Positions 44,235 through 53,443 are shown, numbered from the stretch's first letter. The stretch is DNA of 64,000 bases from Streptomyces lateritius (GCF_014649715.1 NZ_BMTO01000018.1:19010-83009); one strand, 5' to 3'. The notes: generated by a model not told the origin, from the letters alone. Numbers and translations are program-made.

Positions 44235-47018
44235 ATGCCGACTAGCGACGTCCCGGATGTGAGCGTCGTCGTCATCGTCTACAACGATGAGGAACGGCTC
44301 CCGCGAGCAGTTCGGTCTGTGCTCGACCAGACCCTGAACAATCTTGAAGTGATCATCGCCGACGACTGTTCGACCGATGGCACCGAGCAGGTCGCACGGT
44401 CGCTGGAGGCCGCGGACCCGCGCGTGCGGTACGTGCGGCTCGAGCAGAACAGCGGCGGCTGCAGCGCGCCGCGCAACCGCGGCATCGAGGTCGCGCGCGC
44501 GCCGCACATCATGTTCCTCGACAGCGACGACGAGCTGCCTCGCCATGCCTGCAAGAGCATGCTGCTGGTCGCCGAGGAGACGAGGGTCGACTTCGTCACC
44601 GGCGAGGTCACCCGTTACTACGAGGAGAACGACTCCACCGGCCTGTGGTATCCGCATCTCTTCACCGAGCAGCGCGTGGTCCAGGGCATCGCGGAGCAGC
44701 CCGAGTACTTCTTCGACCACCTGTCGACGAACAAGCTGTACCGGACCGCGTTCATCCGCGACAACCGGCTGACCTTCCCCGAGGGCATCCACTACGAGGA
44801 CCAGCTGTTCTCCGCGCAGGCCTACACCCTCGCGGAGACCTTCGCCGTCGTTCCCTGGTCGGTCTACACCTGGCGACTGGCCCCCGAGAGCGTGTCGATC
44901 TCGTCCAGCCGGCACAAGATCCAGAACGTGGCCGACCGTATCGGGGTCGCGCGGCTGATCGACGCCTACTTCGACGAGCACGGACATTCCGGGCTCCGCC
45001 CGGACAAGGACTACAAGTTCCTCCGCCACGACTTCCGTCTCTACCTGGGTGACCTGCCGTTCCGCGACGCCGACTGGGTCGCCGAGTTCGCGGACGTGGT
45101 CAACCCGTACCTGAACGAGATCGCGGACGAGACCTACGCCAGGCTCTCCCGCGAGGAGCGCATCTGCATCCACCTGCTGCGCACCGGCCGCCTTGAGGAA
45201 CTCCAGGTCGCCGCACGCCAGTTGGGCCGACCGCAGGTCGCGCCGCGCTTCGTGACCGAGGACGGCGACGCGATGTACTGGGGCGCGGTCGCCCCCGCCG
45301 ACGACGCGGCCCGCAGCGAACTCGACATCAGCGAGTGGCACCTGAAGCGCCAGGTCCTCAGCAGCGGACGCGTACGGCACGAGCTGCGCTCCGTCGAGAT
45401 GCGGGGCTCCGTGCTGCGCCTCGACATCCGCACCTACGATCCGGCCGGCCTGATCACCGACGACGTCAAGGCATCGGTCAAGCTCGCCGCCCACAACAAG
45501 CCGCTGTCGGTCCCGCTCGTCCTGCGCCCCGAGGGCGAGGGCCAGTACGCCTCCACCGTCGACCTCGACCTGAGCAGGGTCCCCGTCGGCCGCGTCGGCG
45601 TGGCCACGCGCCGCCACCCGGTGGTCTCGCTGGAGAGCGAGGGAGCCCGCCGCGCCGATGTGCTGCTCACCTCCCACGACCTGCCCGAGCGCCGGACCAC
45701 CGTGACCTACCACAAGGTCGGCCTCCACCACGTCAAAATCGCCGCCGAGCAGCGCGGGACCGGACGTCTGGAAGTGACCTGGGAGCGGTCCGGTGTGCTG
45801 CGCGCCCTGGAGCCGCTCGGCCCGTACGCCCGCAAGGCGAAGAAGAAGGCCGGCCGGGTCAAGAAGATCCTCGTCGGCAACGAGGGCCGGGCGACCGTCT
45901 ACGACGCCATCTCCAAGCTGCCGCGCAAGCGCTCGCTCGCGGTCTTCGAGGCCTCCGAGGGCCGTGGCTACTGCGACAGCCCCCGGTACATCTACGAGGA
46001 GCTGCGGCGGCGCAACCTGCCGATCGACGTCGTCTGGGCGTACTCCGGCGACACGTCCTCGTTCCCGGACGACGTCACGCTGGTCAAGCGGGGCAGTTGG
46101 GCCTACGGGCGCGCCCTGGCCCAGGCCGCGTACTGGGTCGACTCGCACAACCTTCCCTACCTCTACCGGAAGCCGCAGGGCACGCGATACCTCCAGACCT
46201 GGCACGGCCAGACCTTCAAGGCGATGGGCTTCGACGTGCCCTCGCTGCGCCAGGCGCCGGCCGCCCAGCAGGACCAGTTCCGTGACGGCGTGGCCCGCTG
46301 GGACGCGCTGGTGTGTCCCAGCGCCGAGTTCGAGCGCACCTTCGTCCCCGCCTTCGAGGTCTCGGCCCAGCTGATCCGCTCCGGTTACCCGCGCAACGAC
46401 GTCCTCGTGCGCTGGTCGGAGCCGGAGCAGCAGGCCCGGGCGGCCGCCGCACGCGAGACCCTGGGCATCCCGGCCGACCGGAAGGTGCTGCTCTACGCGC
46501 CCACCTTCCGCGACGACGCCCGCAAGTCGGGTCAGTCGATCCGGGTGGACTTCGCCGAGCTCGCCCCCCTCATCGCCGACGAGTGGATCGTGGTCGTGCG
46601 CGCGCACCCCTACGACCGCTTCAAGGTGGACCCCGAGCTGGGTCACTTCCTGCGGGACGGCTCCGGGTTCCCCGACATCAACGACCTCCTGCTCGCGTCC
46701 GACGCGGTGCTCACGGACTACTCGTCGCTGATGTTCGACTACGCGAACACCGGGCGCCCGATCCTCCTCTACACCGACGACTACGAGGCCTACCGCGGCG
46801 GTGACCGAGGAACGTACTACGACCTCGAGGACATCGCGCCGGGCCCCATGCTGACGACGACCGAGGAACTCGCCGACGCCGTCAAGGACATCGAGGGCGT
46901 CAAGGAGCGGCACACGCAGCGCTACCAGCGCTTCCAGGAAATGTTCTGCTCGTACGAGACCGGCCACGCGAGCAAGATGGTGGTCGATGCTTTTTTCGAA
47001 GGCGGCACCGATGACTGA
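44235..47018 (+). CDS. Bifunctional GT2 glycosyltransferase / CDP-glycerol-type glycerophosphotransferase
   Basis: 927 residues from ATG 44235 (GAGAGGA upstream). Residues 8-230: GT-A family 2 domain (VSVVVIVYNDEERLPRAV, FLDSDDELP, HYEDQLF). Residues about 400-520: beta-rich linker. Residues about 560-925: TagF/TagB-type polymerase with YLQTWHGQTFKAMG, RSGYPRNDVL, KVLLYAPTFRDD and the nucleotide-binding block LTDYSSLMFDYANTGRPILLY. Such fusions build alternating sugar and glycerol- or sugar-phosphate wall polymers. The S. coelicolor equivalent is, I believe, SCO2590, linked to polydiglycosylphosphate. It overlaps the next gene by 8 bp. Confidence 0.88.
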   Translation: MPTSDVPDVSVVVIVYNDEERLPRAVRSVLDQTLNNLEVIIADDCSTDGTEQVARSLEAADPRVRYVRLEQNSGGCSAPRNRGIEVARAPHIMFLDSDDELPRHACKSMLLVAEETRVDFVTGEVTRYYEENDSTGLWYPHLFTEQRVVQGIAEQPEYFFDHLSTNKLYRTAFIRDNRLTFPEGIHYEDQLFSAQAYTLAETFAVVPWSVYTWRLAPESVSISSSRHKIQNVADRIGVARLIDAYFDEHGHSGLRPDKDYKFLRHDFRLYLGDLPFRDADWVAEFADVVNPYLNEIADETYARLSREERICIHLLRTGRLEELQVAARQLGRPQVAPRFVTEDGDAMYWGAVAPADDAARSELDISEWHLKRQVLSSGRVRHELRSVEMRGSVLRLDIRTYDPAGLITDDVKASVKLAAHNKPLSVPLVLRPEGEGQYASTVDLDLSRVPVGRVGVATRRHPVVSLESEGARRADVLLTSHDLPERRTTVTYHKVGLHHVKIAAEQRGTGRLEVTWERSGVLRALEPLGPYARKAKKKAGRVKKILVGNEGRATVYDAISKLPRKRSLAVFEASEGRGYCDSPRYIYEELRRRNLPIDVVWAYSGDTSSFPDDVTLVKRGSWAYGRALAQAAYWVDSHNLPYLYRKPQGTRYLQTWHGQTFKAMGFDVPSLRQAPAAQQDQFRDGVARWDALVCPSAEFERTFVPAFEVSAQLIRSGYPRNDVLVRWSEPEQQARAAAARETLGIPADRKVLLYAPTFRDDARKSGQSIRVDFAELAPLIADEWIVVVRAHPYDRFKVDPELGHFLRDGSGFPDINDLLLASDAVLTDYSSLMFDYANTGRPILLYTDDYEAYRGGDRGTYYDLEDIAPGPMLTTTEELADAVKDIEGVKERHTQRYQRFQEMFCSYETGHASKMVVDAFFEGGTDD

Positions 47019-48165
47019 GGCCACCCCTGTCCGCAATGTGTTCTTCGTCGGTATCGACGTCGACTCGATGGGCGGATCCCAGCGGGTGCTGCACACCCTT
47101 GCCCAGGGCATGGGGGAGCGCGGACACCGGGTGGAGCTGATCGGCATCCGCCCCAGTCCCGAGCCCTTCCCGTACAACGAGAAGCGGGCCTACACGCACT
47201 CCACGCTGTACGCCGAGCCTGCGCGCCCCCGGACGCCGCCGCGCACGGTCGGACAGCGGCTCAGCCTGGCCCGACGTGCCGAGACGCGGCGTGCGAGGGC
47301 CGAGCGCGACCGTGCCCGGCGCGAATTGGAGCAGAAGCTGACGGCCGTCCGCGACGGCTACATCGTCTTCGGTTCCCCCTGGGCGGTGGACTGGGTGATG
47401 CCCCTGAAGTGGGATCACCTCAAGGGGATCGGCCAGTACCACGAGTCGTTCGCCCAGGCGAAGCGCGGCCCCAACCTCGGTCTGATCAGGCGCCTCTACC
47501 CCCGCCTCGAGAAGACGCTGGTGCTCAGCGACGGCGACGCCGAGGAGTTCCGCAACCAGCGGGTGCCCAACGTCAAGGTCATGCCCAACCCGCTGCCGTT
47601 CTACCCCGACGCCCTCGCCCCGCTGGACACTCGCAAGATCGGCGCCGTGGGCCGTCTCGACCCGATCAAGCGGTACGACCGGATGATCGAGGCCTTCGCC
47701 GCCGCGCGCGGGGGCCGGGACGGCTGGGAGCTCCACATCTTCGGTGAGGGGCCGCTGGAGAGTGACCTGAAGCGCACGGCCGCCGACCTCGGCGTGGGTG
47801 ACCAGGTCGTCTTCCGGGGTACGGCCCGCGACATGGAGTCCGTCTACCGGGAGCTGTCGATCGTCGCGATCAGCAGTGAGCGTGAAGGACGCCCCATGGC
47901 GCTCGCCGAGGCCGCCGCGTGTGGTGTGCCGTGTGTGAGCTTCGACCTGTCCGGCGGTGTCCGCGAACTCGTCGCGCACGGCCGTACGGGCACCCTCGTG
48001 ACACCGGCCGACGTACCGGGCCTCGCCGAGGCTCTGGGCGAGCTGATGGACGACGGTGAGATGCGGACCAGGTACGGCGCCGCGGGCCGCGAGCACGTCC
48101 GTCAGCTGGCGCTGTCCAACGTGCTCGACCAGTGGGAGCAGGCCTTCGCCGAGATCGATCGCTGA
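47011..48165 (+). CDS. Family 4 glycosyltransferase
   Basis: 384 residues from ATG 47011, overlapping the preceding stop (ATGACTGA), so translation is coupled. GT-B retaining fold: N-terminal VFFVGIDVDSMGGSQRVLHTLA, linker, then AVGRLDPIKRYDRMIEAFA, the EGPLESDLK nucleotide site and the E-x7-E motif in SEREGRPMALAEAAACGVPCVSFD. An Arg/Ala-rich helix (RRAETRRARAERDRARRELEQKL, about 88-112) is inserted in the first domain. Probably transfers a hexose or GlcNAc to the same polymer as its neighbours. Terminator at 48179. Confidence 0.88.
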   Translation: MTEATPVRNVFFVGIDVDSMGGSQRVLHTLAQGMGERGHRVELIGIRPSPEPFPYNEKRAYTHSTLYAEPARPRTPPRTVGQRLSLARRAETRRARAERDRARRELEQKLTAVRDGYIVFGSPWAVDWVMPLKWDHLKGIGQYHESFAQAKRGPNLGLIRRLYPRLEKTLVLSDGDAEEFRNQRVPNVKVMPNPLPFYPDALAPLDTRKIGAVGRLDPIKRYDRMIEAFAAARGGRDGWELHIFGEGPLESDLKRTAADLGVGDQVVFRGTARDMESVYRELSIVAISSEREGRPMALAEAAACGVPCVSFDLSGGVRELVAHGRTGTLVTPADVPGLAEALGELMDDGEMRTRYGAAGREHVRQLALSNVLDQWEQAFAEIDR

Positions 48166-48178
48166 TCCGCGGACCGTT

Positions 48179-48209
48179 CCGCCTCGCCGGACGACGTCCG
48201 GCGAGGCGG
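48179..48209 (+). terminator. Terminator of the glycosyltransferase operon
   Basis: Perfect 13-bp stem (48179-48191 with 48197-48209) with a 5-nt loop, 13 bp past the stop. Confidence 0.85.
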
Positions 48210-48276
48210 AGTCCCGTGCCGGCGGCGGTGTGTCCGGCGCCCGTACCGCGCGACGGGACTCACTCGAGCCTGTTGT

Positions 48277-48282
48277 TAAACT
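48277..48282 (+). promoter_or_regulatory. -10 box of the leaderless galE-like gene
   Basis: TAAACT ends 6 nt before ATG 48289, in a locally AT-rich patch. Confidence 0.5.
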
Positions 48283-48288
48283 GCCTGG

Positions 48289-49281
48289 ATGACCTGGCTT
48301 ATCACCGGCGGCGCCGGATACATCGGTTCCCACGTCGTCAAAGCAATGACCGAGGCCGGCGAGCGTGTTGTCGTCGTGGACGACCTCAGCACCGGTGACG
48401 TCGCGCGGCTGCCCGAAGGGGTCGCGCTCGAGCGCGGCACGGTCCTGGACGGCGACTTCCTCGACCGGGTGATGCGCGAGCACGAGGTGCGCGGCATCGT
48501 GCACCTCGCCGCGAAGAAGCAGGTCGGCGAGTCGGTCGAACGCCCGCTGTTCTACTACCGCGAGAACGTCACGGGCCTGCAGACCATCCTGGACGCGGCC
48601 GTTCGCGCCGGTGTCCAGCGCTTCCTGTTCTCCTCCTCGGCCTCCGTCTACGGCATGCCCGATGTCGACCTCGTCACCGAGGAGACCGAGTGCCTGCCGC
48701 TCAGCCCGTACGGCGAGACCAAGCTGGTCGGAGAGTGGATGGTCCGGGCCGTCGGCCAGGCCCACGGCATCTCCACCGCCTGCCTGCGGTACTTCAACGT
48801 GGCCGGTGCCGCCACCCCCCGGCTCGCCGACACCGGCGTCTTCAACCTTGTGCCGATGGTCTTCGAGCGCCTCGACGCCGGTCTGCCGCCGAAGATCTTC
48901 GGTGACGACTACGCGACGCCCGACGGCACCTGCATCCGTGACTACATCCACGTCGCCGACATCGCCGACGCGCACCTGGCCGCGGCCCGCGCGCTCGCCG
49001 CGTCGGGCGAGACCGGCGAGCCCACCGCCCTCACCCTGAACATCGGGCGTGGCGAGGGTGTGTCGGTGGCGGAGATGGTCGACCTCATCAACGAGATCAC
49101 CGGCCACGCGATCGCGCCCGTCGTGACACCGCGCCGGCCGGGCGACCCCGCCCGGGTGGTCGCGTCCGCGGACCGTATCGAGTCGGAGCTGGACTGGAAG
49201 GCCCGTCACGACGTCCGTTCCATGATCAGTTCGGCCTGGGAGGGCTGGGTCGCCCGTCGCGCGGTCCCGGCCTCGAGCTGA
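48289..49281 (+). CDS. galE: UDP-glucose 4-epimerase (GalE-like, extended SDR)
   Basis: 330 residues. NAD-binding GGAGYIGSH at residues 7-15, catalytic SSSAS and YGETK (Tyr-x3-Lys), RDYIHVADIADAH signature. It interconverts UDP-glucose and UDP-galactose, or the N-acetyl forms. Placed directly after the wall glycosyltransferases it probably supplies their nucleotide sugar rather than serving galactose catabolism, since no galT or galK is near. It has its own promoter and a 20-bp-stem terminator. Confidence 0.92.
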   Translation: MTWLITGGAGYIGSHVVKAMTEAGERVVVVDDLSTGDVARLPEGVALERGTVLDGDFLDRVMREHEVRGIVHLAAKKQVGESVERPLFYYRENVTGLQTILDAAVRAGVQRFLFSSSASVYGMPDVDLVTEETECLPLSPYGETKLVGEWMVRAVGQAHGISTACLRYFNVAGAATPRLADTGVFNLVPMVFERLDAGLPPKIFGDDYATPDGTCIRDYIHVADIADAHLAAARALAASGETGEPTALTLNIGRGEGVSVAEMVDLINEITGHAIAPVVTPRRPGDPARVVASADRIESELDWKARHDVRSMISSAWEGWVARRAVPASS

Positions 49282-49317
49282 CACAGCCGGTTCCAGGGCT
49301 TCTGGGGGCTCGCCGGA

Positions 49318-49361
49318 GAGGCGGACGCCGTCCGTACGGAGGTACGGACGGCGTCCGCCTC
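49318..49361 (+). terminator. Very strong terminator after galE
   Basis: Perfect 20-bp stem (49318-49337 with 49342-49361) and 4-nt loop, the longest perfect hairpin I noticed in the window. Confidence 0.92.
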
Positions 49362-49463
49362 CCGCGTACGGAAGGCGCGGCTTTCCGGACATCTCCGCGA
49401 CGGGCGCCGGTCATCGAGGCGCCGTACCGTGGCCGGTCTGCCCACCGACCAGGAGTGACCTTC

Positions 49464-49991
49464 ATGACCGGGCTTTCCGCCATCGGCCCTCGCCACGGGC
49501 GATTCGGCCAGATTCTCCGCTTCGGCCTGGTGGGCGGGGTCAACACAGGTACGTTCTACGGCTGTTACCTGCTGCTGCACCCCTGGATGCCGTACTTCGC
49601 GGCGTACTCCCTCGCCTTTCTGCTCAGCATGGTCGGCTCGTTCTTCCTGAACACCTACTTCACCTACCGCACACGGCCGACCTGGAAGAAGTTCGCCCTC
49701 TTCCCGCTCACCAACGTCACCAACTACCTGGTGCAGAGCGTCGGCCTGTACGTCCTGGTGGCCTGGGCCGGGATGGACGACCGGGTCGCGCCTCTGGTCG
49801 CGGCCGTCGTCGCCATCCCGTTCACCTATCTGCTGTCGCAGCGCATCCTGACGTCGGGCGGGGCCGGGGCGAAGGCGTCGGCGGGCGCGTCGGCGGACGG
49901 TTCGTCCACGGAACGGAATGATCAAGCGAGGGCAGGGGCGGCTCGCGTAGATTGCGAGGTCGAGGAACCTTCGGAAGGTGTACGGGGGTAG
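49464..49991 (+). CDS. GtrA-family membrane protein (flippase-like)
   Basis: 175 residues from ATG 49464 with AGGAG 8 nt upstream; GTG 49455 is less likely. Four membrane helices in residues 12-128 with the GtrA start FGQILRFGLVGGVNTGTFYGCYLLL. GtrA proteins are thought to flip or export polyprenyl-phosphate-linked sugars used to decorate surface polymers. The last 45 residues are soluble and low-complexity, and run to within 21 bp of proB. The gene closes the wall-polymer block. Confidence 0.82.
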   Translation: MTGLSAIGPRHGRFGQILRFGLVGGVNTGTFYGCYLLLHPWMPYFAAYSLAFLLSMVGSFFLNTYFTYRTRPTWKKFALFPLTNVTNYLVQSVGLYVLVAWAGMDDRVAPLVAAVVAIPFTYLLSQRILTSGGAGAKASAGASADGSSTERNDQARAGAARVDCEVEEPSEGVRG

Positions 49992-50012
49992 CCGGACAGC
50001 AAGCAGAGGCGA

Positions 50013-51155
50013 GTGGGGACGACGCAGGTGACCGAGGCAAGGCAGTTCGTGACCGAAGCGCGCAGGGTCGTCGTCAAAGTCGGCTCCTCCTCCCTGACCA
50101 CCGCGTCCGGCGGCCTGGACGCCGACCGGGTCGACGCGCTGGTCGACGTCCTCGCCAAGGTCCGCAGCGGTGGCGAGAAGGAGATCGTCCTGGTCTCCTC
50201 GGGTGCCATCGCCGCCGGGCTCGCCCCGCTCGGCCTCACCCGCCGGCCCAAGGACCTGGCTCGGCAGCAGGCCGCCGCCAGCGTCGGCCAGGGGCTCCTC
50301 GTCGCCCGCTACACCGCCTCCTTCGCCCGGTACGGCGTCCGCGTCGGGCAGGTGCTGCTGACGACCGACGACACCAGCCGCCGGGCCCACTACCGCAACG
50401 CCTACCGGACCCTCGACCAGCTCCTCGCCATGGGCGCCCTGCCGGTCGTCAACGAGAACGACACCGTCGCCACGGACGAGATCCGCTTCGGCGACAACGA
50501 CCGGCTCGCCGCTCTCGTCGCCCATCTCGTCCGCGCCGATCTGCTGGTGCTGCTCTCGGACGTCGACGGGCTCTACGACGGGGACCCGTCCAAGCCGGGC
50601 ACCTCACGGATCGCCGAGGTCACCGGCCCGGAGGACATCGCGCACGTCGAGATCGGCTCCGCCGGCAAGGCGGGCGTGGGCACCGGTGGCATGGTCACCA
50701 AGGTCGAGGCCGCCCGCATCGCGGCGGCCGCGGGCATCCCCGTGGTCCTCACCTCGGCCAGCCGCGCCGCCGACGCCCTGGCCGGCCGCGACACCGGCAC
50801 GTACTTCCACCGCACCGGCCGCCGCTCCGCCGACCGGTTGCTCTGGCTCGCTCACGCGTCCACCCCGCAGGGCTCCCTGACCTTGGACGAGGGGGCCGTA
50901 CGGGCCGTCGTCGAGGGCAAGAAGTCGCTGCTCGCGGCCGGGATCGCGGCCGTGGAGGGGGAGTTCGTGGCCGGCGACCCGGTCGAGCTGCGGGACACCG
51001 AGGGCCGGGCGGTCGCCCGAGGTCTGGTCAACTTCGACGCCAAGGAGATCCCCCGGATGCTCGGCCGCTCCACGCGGGAGCTGGCCAAGGAGCTCGGCCC
51101 GGAGTACGAGCGGGAGGTCGTCCACCGGGACGACCTGGTCGTCGTCCGCCCCTGA
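50013..51155 (+). CDS. proB: Glutamate 5-kinase
   Basis: 380 residues from GTG 50013 with GAGG about 5 nt upstream; GTG 50028 is also in frame. First enzyme of proline synthesis, forming gamma-glutamyl phosphate. Amino-acid-kinase domain (RRVVVKVGSSSLTT, SSGAIAAGLAPLGL, VVNENDTVATDEIRFGDND) and C-terminal PUA domain (about 290-370). It normally pairs with proA; here an unknown gene intervenes. Upstream order obg-proB is conserved apart from the inserted glycosyltransferase block. Confidence 0.96.
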   Translation: MGTTQVTEARQFVTEARRVVVKVGSSSLTTASGGLDADRVDALVDVLAKVRSGGEKEIVLVSSGAIAAGLAPLGLTRRPKDLARQQAAASVGQGLLVARYTASFARYGVRVGQVLLTTDDTSRRAHYRNAYRTLDQLLAMGALPVVNENDTVATDEIRFGDNDRLAALVAHLVRADLLVLLSDVDGLYDGDPSKPGTSRIAEVTGPEDIAHVEIGSAGKAGVGTGGMVTKVEAARIAAAAGIPVVLTSASRAADALAGRDTGTYFHRTGRRSADRLLWLAHASTPQGSLTLDEGAVRAVVEGKKSLLAAGIAAVEGEFVAGDPVELRDTEGRAVARGLVNFDAKEIPRMLGRSTRELAKELGPEYEREVVHRDDLVVVRP

Positions 51156-51344
51156 CCCCGGCCCGCGATCCCGTCGCGCTTGCGATTCCGTGGTGATCCC
51201 GCGAGGAAACGGCTGAAAGTCCGGCCATCCGGTAGAGACCTTCACCAAAACCGCCCCACGTACCGCCTCGGACTGGTCAACTTTGTCTCGGGGGCAAGAC
51301 AAGGCGGGGTACAGCACCACACGCATCAAAACAGGAGGCCGCCG

Positions 51345-51818
51345 GTGAGACGAGCGCGCCCAGGGGCACTGCCCCGCGGGACTGCCGAACGCGCCCTGAC
51401 CAGTGTCGAGGCCGGAGCCGACTTCGACGAGGTTCAGGACACCGAGACACGTGAGGCACGTGGCGAGGAGCGGGTGGTGTCCAAGCTCTGGCACATCACC
51501 CTGAGCGTCTCGGGGGCCGAGGCCCCGTTGAAGGAGGTCAGGCGAGGGCTCGAGCAGCTGGCCCACGACCATCCCTTCCTGCTGACCAGTCGCTACGCCA
51601 ATGATCACGCCGAGATCCGCTACTGGGAAGAGGCCCGCGACCTGCACGACGCCGCGGCGGTCGCGCTGCGGCTGTGGGGCGAGCACCGGCAGAGCGCCAG
51701 GCTGCCCCCCTGGGAGATCGTCGGCCTGGAGGTCATCGACCGCGAGACCTACCACCTGCGCATCGCCGAGGGATACGGCCCGCCGCCGGCCGCCCCGGTG
51801 GGGGTCCACCCCTACTGA
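51345..51818 (+). CDS. Conserved-looking hypothetical protein between proB and proA
   Basis: 157 residues from GTG 51345 with ACAGGAGG (51331-51338) at good distance. Residues 1-48 are a charged, probably disordered leader; residues 49-150 look like a compact alpha/beta domain: KLWHITLSVSGAEAPLKEVRRGLEQLAHDHPFLLTSRY, then AEIRYWEEARDLHDAAAVALRLWGEHR, WEIVGLEVIDRETYHLRIAEG. The pattern (beta strand, helix with basic patch, strand, helix) resembles a ferredoxin-like or dodecin-size domain, but I cannot name a family. No cysteine, no membrane segment. Confidence 0.7.
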   Translation: MRRARPGALPRGTAERALTSVEAGADFDEVQDTETREARGEERVVSKLWHITLSVSGAEAPLKEVRRGLEQLAHDHPFLLTSRYANDHAEIRYWEEARDLHDAAAVALRLWGEHRQSARLPPWEIVGLEVIDRETYHLRIAEGYGPPPAAPVGVHPY

Positions 51819-51946
51819 GCCGGCTGCCGACGGGCTCAGGGATGGGGGTTCCGGGTCTGCGGTGCGGCTGTCGTGGGGCCGACGCGCGGGGCTGGCGTGG
51901 GCCTGAGGGCCGCGGGGCTCCTCGCGCGCGGGCCGGACACCGGGGC

Positions 51947-52004
51947 TGTCTCGGACTGCGGGACGCGCGGGGCGGAGGTGTCTCGGATTGCGGGATGCGC
52001 GGGG
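51947..52004. repeat. Two imperfect 26-bp direct repeats upstream of proA
   Basis: 51947-51972 and 51979-52004 differ at two positions (ACTGCGGGAC versus ATTGCGGGAT) with a 6-bp spacer, 44 bp before proA. Confidence 0.7.
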
Positions 52005-52035
52005 GATACGTGAGGGATGTCCGCAGCGGTGCCAG

Positions 52036-52041
52036 TACCCT
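52036..52041 (+). promoter_or_regulatory. -10 box of the leaderless proA gene
   Basis: TACCCT ends 6 nt before ATG 52048. Confidence 0.45.
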
Positions 52042-52047
52042 GCGGAC

Positions 52048-53331
52048 ATGACCTCGCTCACGCCCCTCGACAACCTCTCCCCGGTCGCGCAGGCCGCCTA
52101 CCGGGCCCGCTCCGCCGCCGCCCAGATCGCGCCACTTCCGCGGGCGGCGAAGGACGACGCTCTGCTGGCCATCGCGGACGCGCTCGAGGTACGGACCGCC
52201 GAGATCGTCGAGGCGAACGCCGAGGACGTCGCTCGCGCCCGCGAAGCCGGGACCAGCGAGTCCATCGTCGACCGGCTGACCCTCACCCCGGAGCGCGTTC
52301 GGGCCATCGCCGCCGACGTCCGTGACGTGGCCGCGCTGCCCGACCCGGTCGGCGAGGTGGTCCGCGGCTCGACCCTGCCCAACGGCATCGACCTCCGCCA
52401 GGTCCGCGTCCCGCTCGGCGTCGTCGGCATCATCTACGAGGCCCGGCCCAACGTCACCGTCGACGCGGCCGCCCTCTGCCTGAAGTCCGGCAACGCCGTC
52501 CTGCTGCGCGGCTCGTCCTCCGCGTACGCCTCCAACACCGCCCTGGTGAAGGTCCTGCGCGACGCCGTCGGCGGGGCCGGCCTGCCCGCCGACGCGATCC
52601 AGCTGGTCCCGGGTGAGTCCCGTGACTCGGTACGGGAGCTGATGCGCGCCCGTGGCCTGGTGGACGTCCTGATCCCGCGTGGCGGCGCCTCCCTGATCCG
52701 TACCGTCGTCGAGGAGTCGACCGTCCCCGTCATCGAGACCGGCACCGGCAACTGCCACGTCTACGTGGACGCCCAGGCCGACCTCGACATGGCCGTCGAC
52801 GTCCTGATCAACTCCAAGGCCCAGCGGCCCAGCGTCTGCAACGCCGCCGAGACCCTGCTGGTCCACCAGGACATCGCGGACGCCTTCCTGCCCCGCGCCC
52901 TGGCCGCCCTCGCCGACGCCGGTGTGACGGTCCACGCCGACGAGCGGGTCCTCGCCCAGGCCGAGGGCTCCAAAGCCACCGTCGTCCCCGCGACCACGGA
53001 GGACTGGGAGACCGAGTACCTCTCCTACGACATCGCCGCCGCCGTCGTCGACTCGCTCGACGCGGCCGTCGCCCACATCCGGCTCTGGTCCTCCGGCCAC
53101 ACCGAGGCGATCGTCACCACCTCGCAGGCCGCCGCCCGCCGCTTCACCCAGCTGGTCGACTCCACGACGGTCGCCGTCAACGCCTCCACCCGGTTCACCG
53201 ACGGCGGTCAGTTCGGCTTCGGCGCCGAGATCGGCATCTCGACGCAGAAGCTGCACGCCCGCGGGCCGATGGGCCTGCCGGAGCTGACCTCCACGAAGTA
53301 CATCGTCACCGGCGACGGCCACATCCGATAG
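52048..53331 (+). CDS. proA: Gamma-glutamyl phosphate reductase
   Basis: 427 residues from ATG 52048. NADPH-dependent reduction of gamma-glutamyl phosphate to the semialdehyde in proline synthesis. Aldehyde-dehydrogenase fold: GVVGIIYEARPNVTVDAAALCLKSGN cofactor region, active-site Cys in QRPSVCNAAETLL, and the family C-terminus FGFGAEIGISTQKLHARGPMGL. Own promoter, separated from proB by about 0.9 kb, so the two proline genes are not strictly one operon here. Terminator at 53341. Confidence 0.97.
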   Translation: MTSLTPLDNLSPVAQAAYRARSAAAQIAPLPRAAKDDALLAIADALEVRTAEIVEANAEDVARAREAGTSESIVDRLTLTPERVRAIAADVRDVAALPDPVGEVVRGSTLPNGIDLRQVRVPLGVVGIIYEARPNVTVDAAALCLKSGNAVLLRGSSSAYASNTALVKVLRDAVGGAGLPADAIQLVPGESRDSVRELMRARGLVDVLIPRGGASLIRTVVEESTVPVIETGTGNCHVYVDAQADLDMAVDVLINSKAQRPSVCNAAETLLVHQDIADAFLPRALAALADAGVTVHADERVLAQAEGSKATVVPATTEDWETEYLSYDIAAAVVDSLDAAVAHIRLWSSGHTEAIVTTSQAAARRFTQLVDSTTVAVNASTRFTDGGQFGFGAEIGISTQKLHARGPMGLPELTSTKYIVTGDGHIR

Positions 53332-53340
53332 CCCCCGCTT

Positions 53341-53377
53341 CCCCCGTCCGGCGCCGCTCCGCGACGCCGGACGGGGG
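53341..53377 (+). terminator. proA terminator
   Basis: Perfect 13-bp stem (53341-53353 with 53365-53377) with an 11-nt loop, 9 bp past the stop. Confidence 0.85.
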
Positions 53378-53443
53378 CCGCACGGGCGACCGGACGGGCC
53401 GGGATGGTCCGCACTCTCCCTGCCCAAATCCCCCTCTCCGGTC

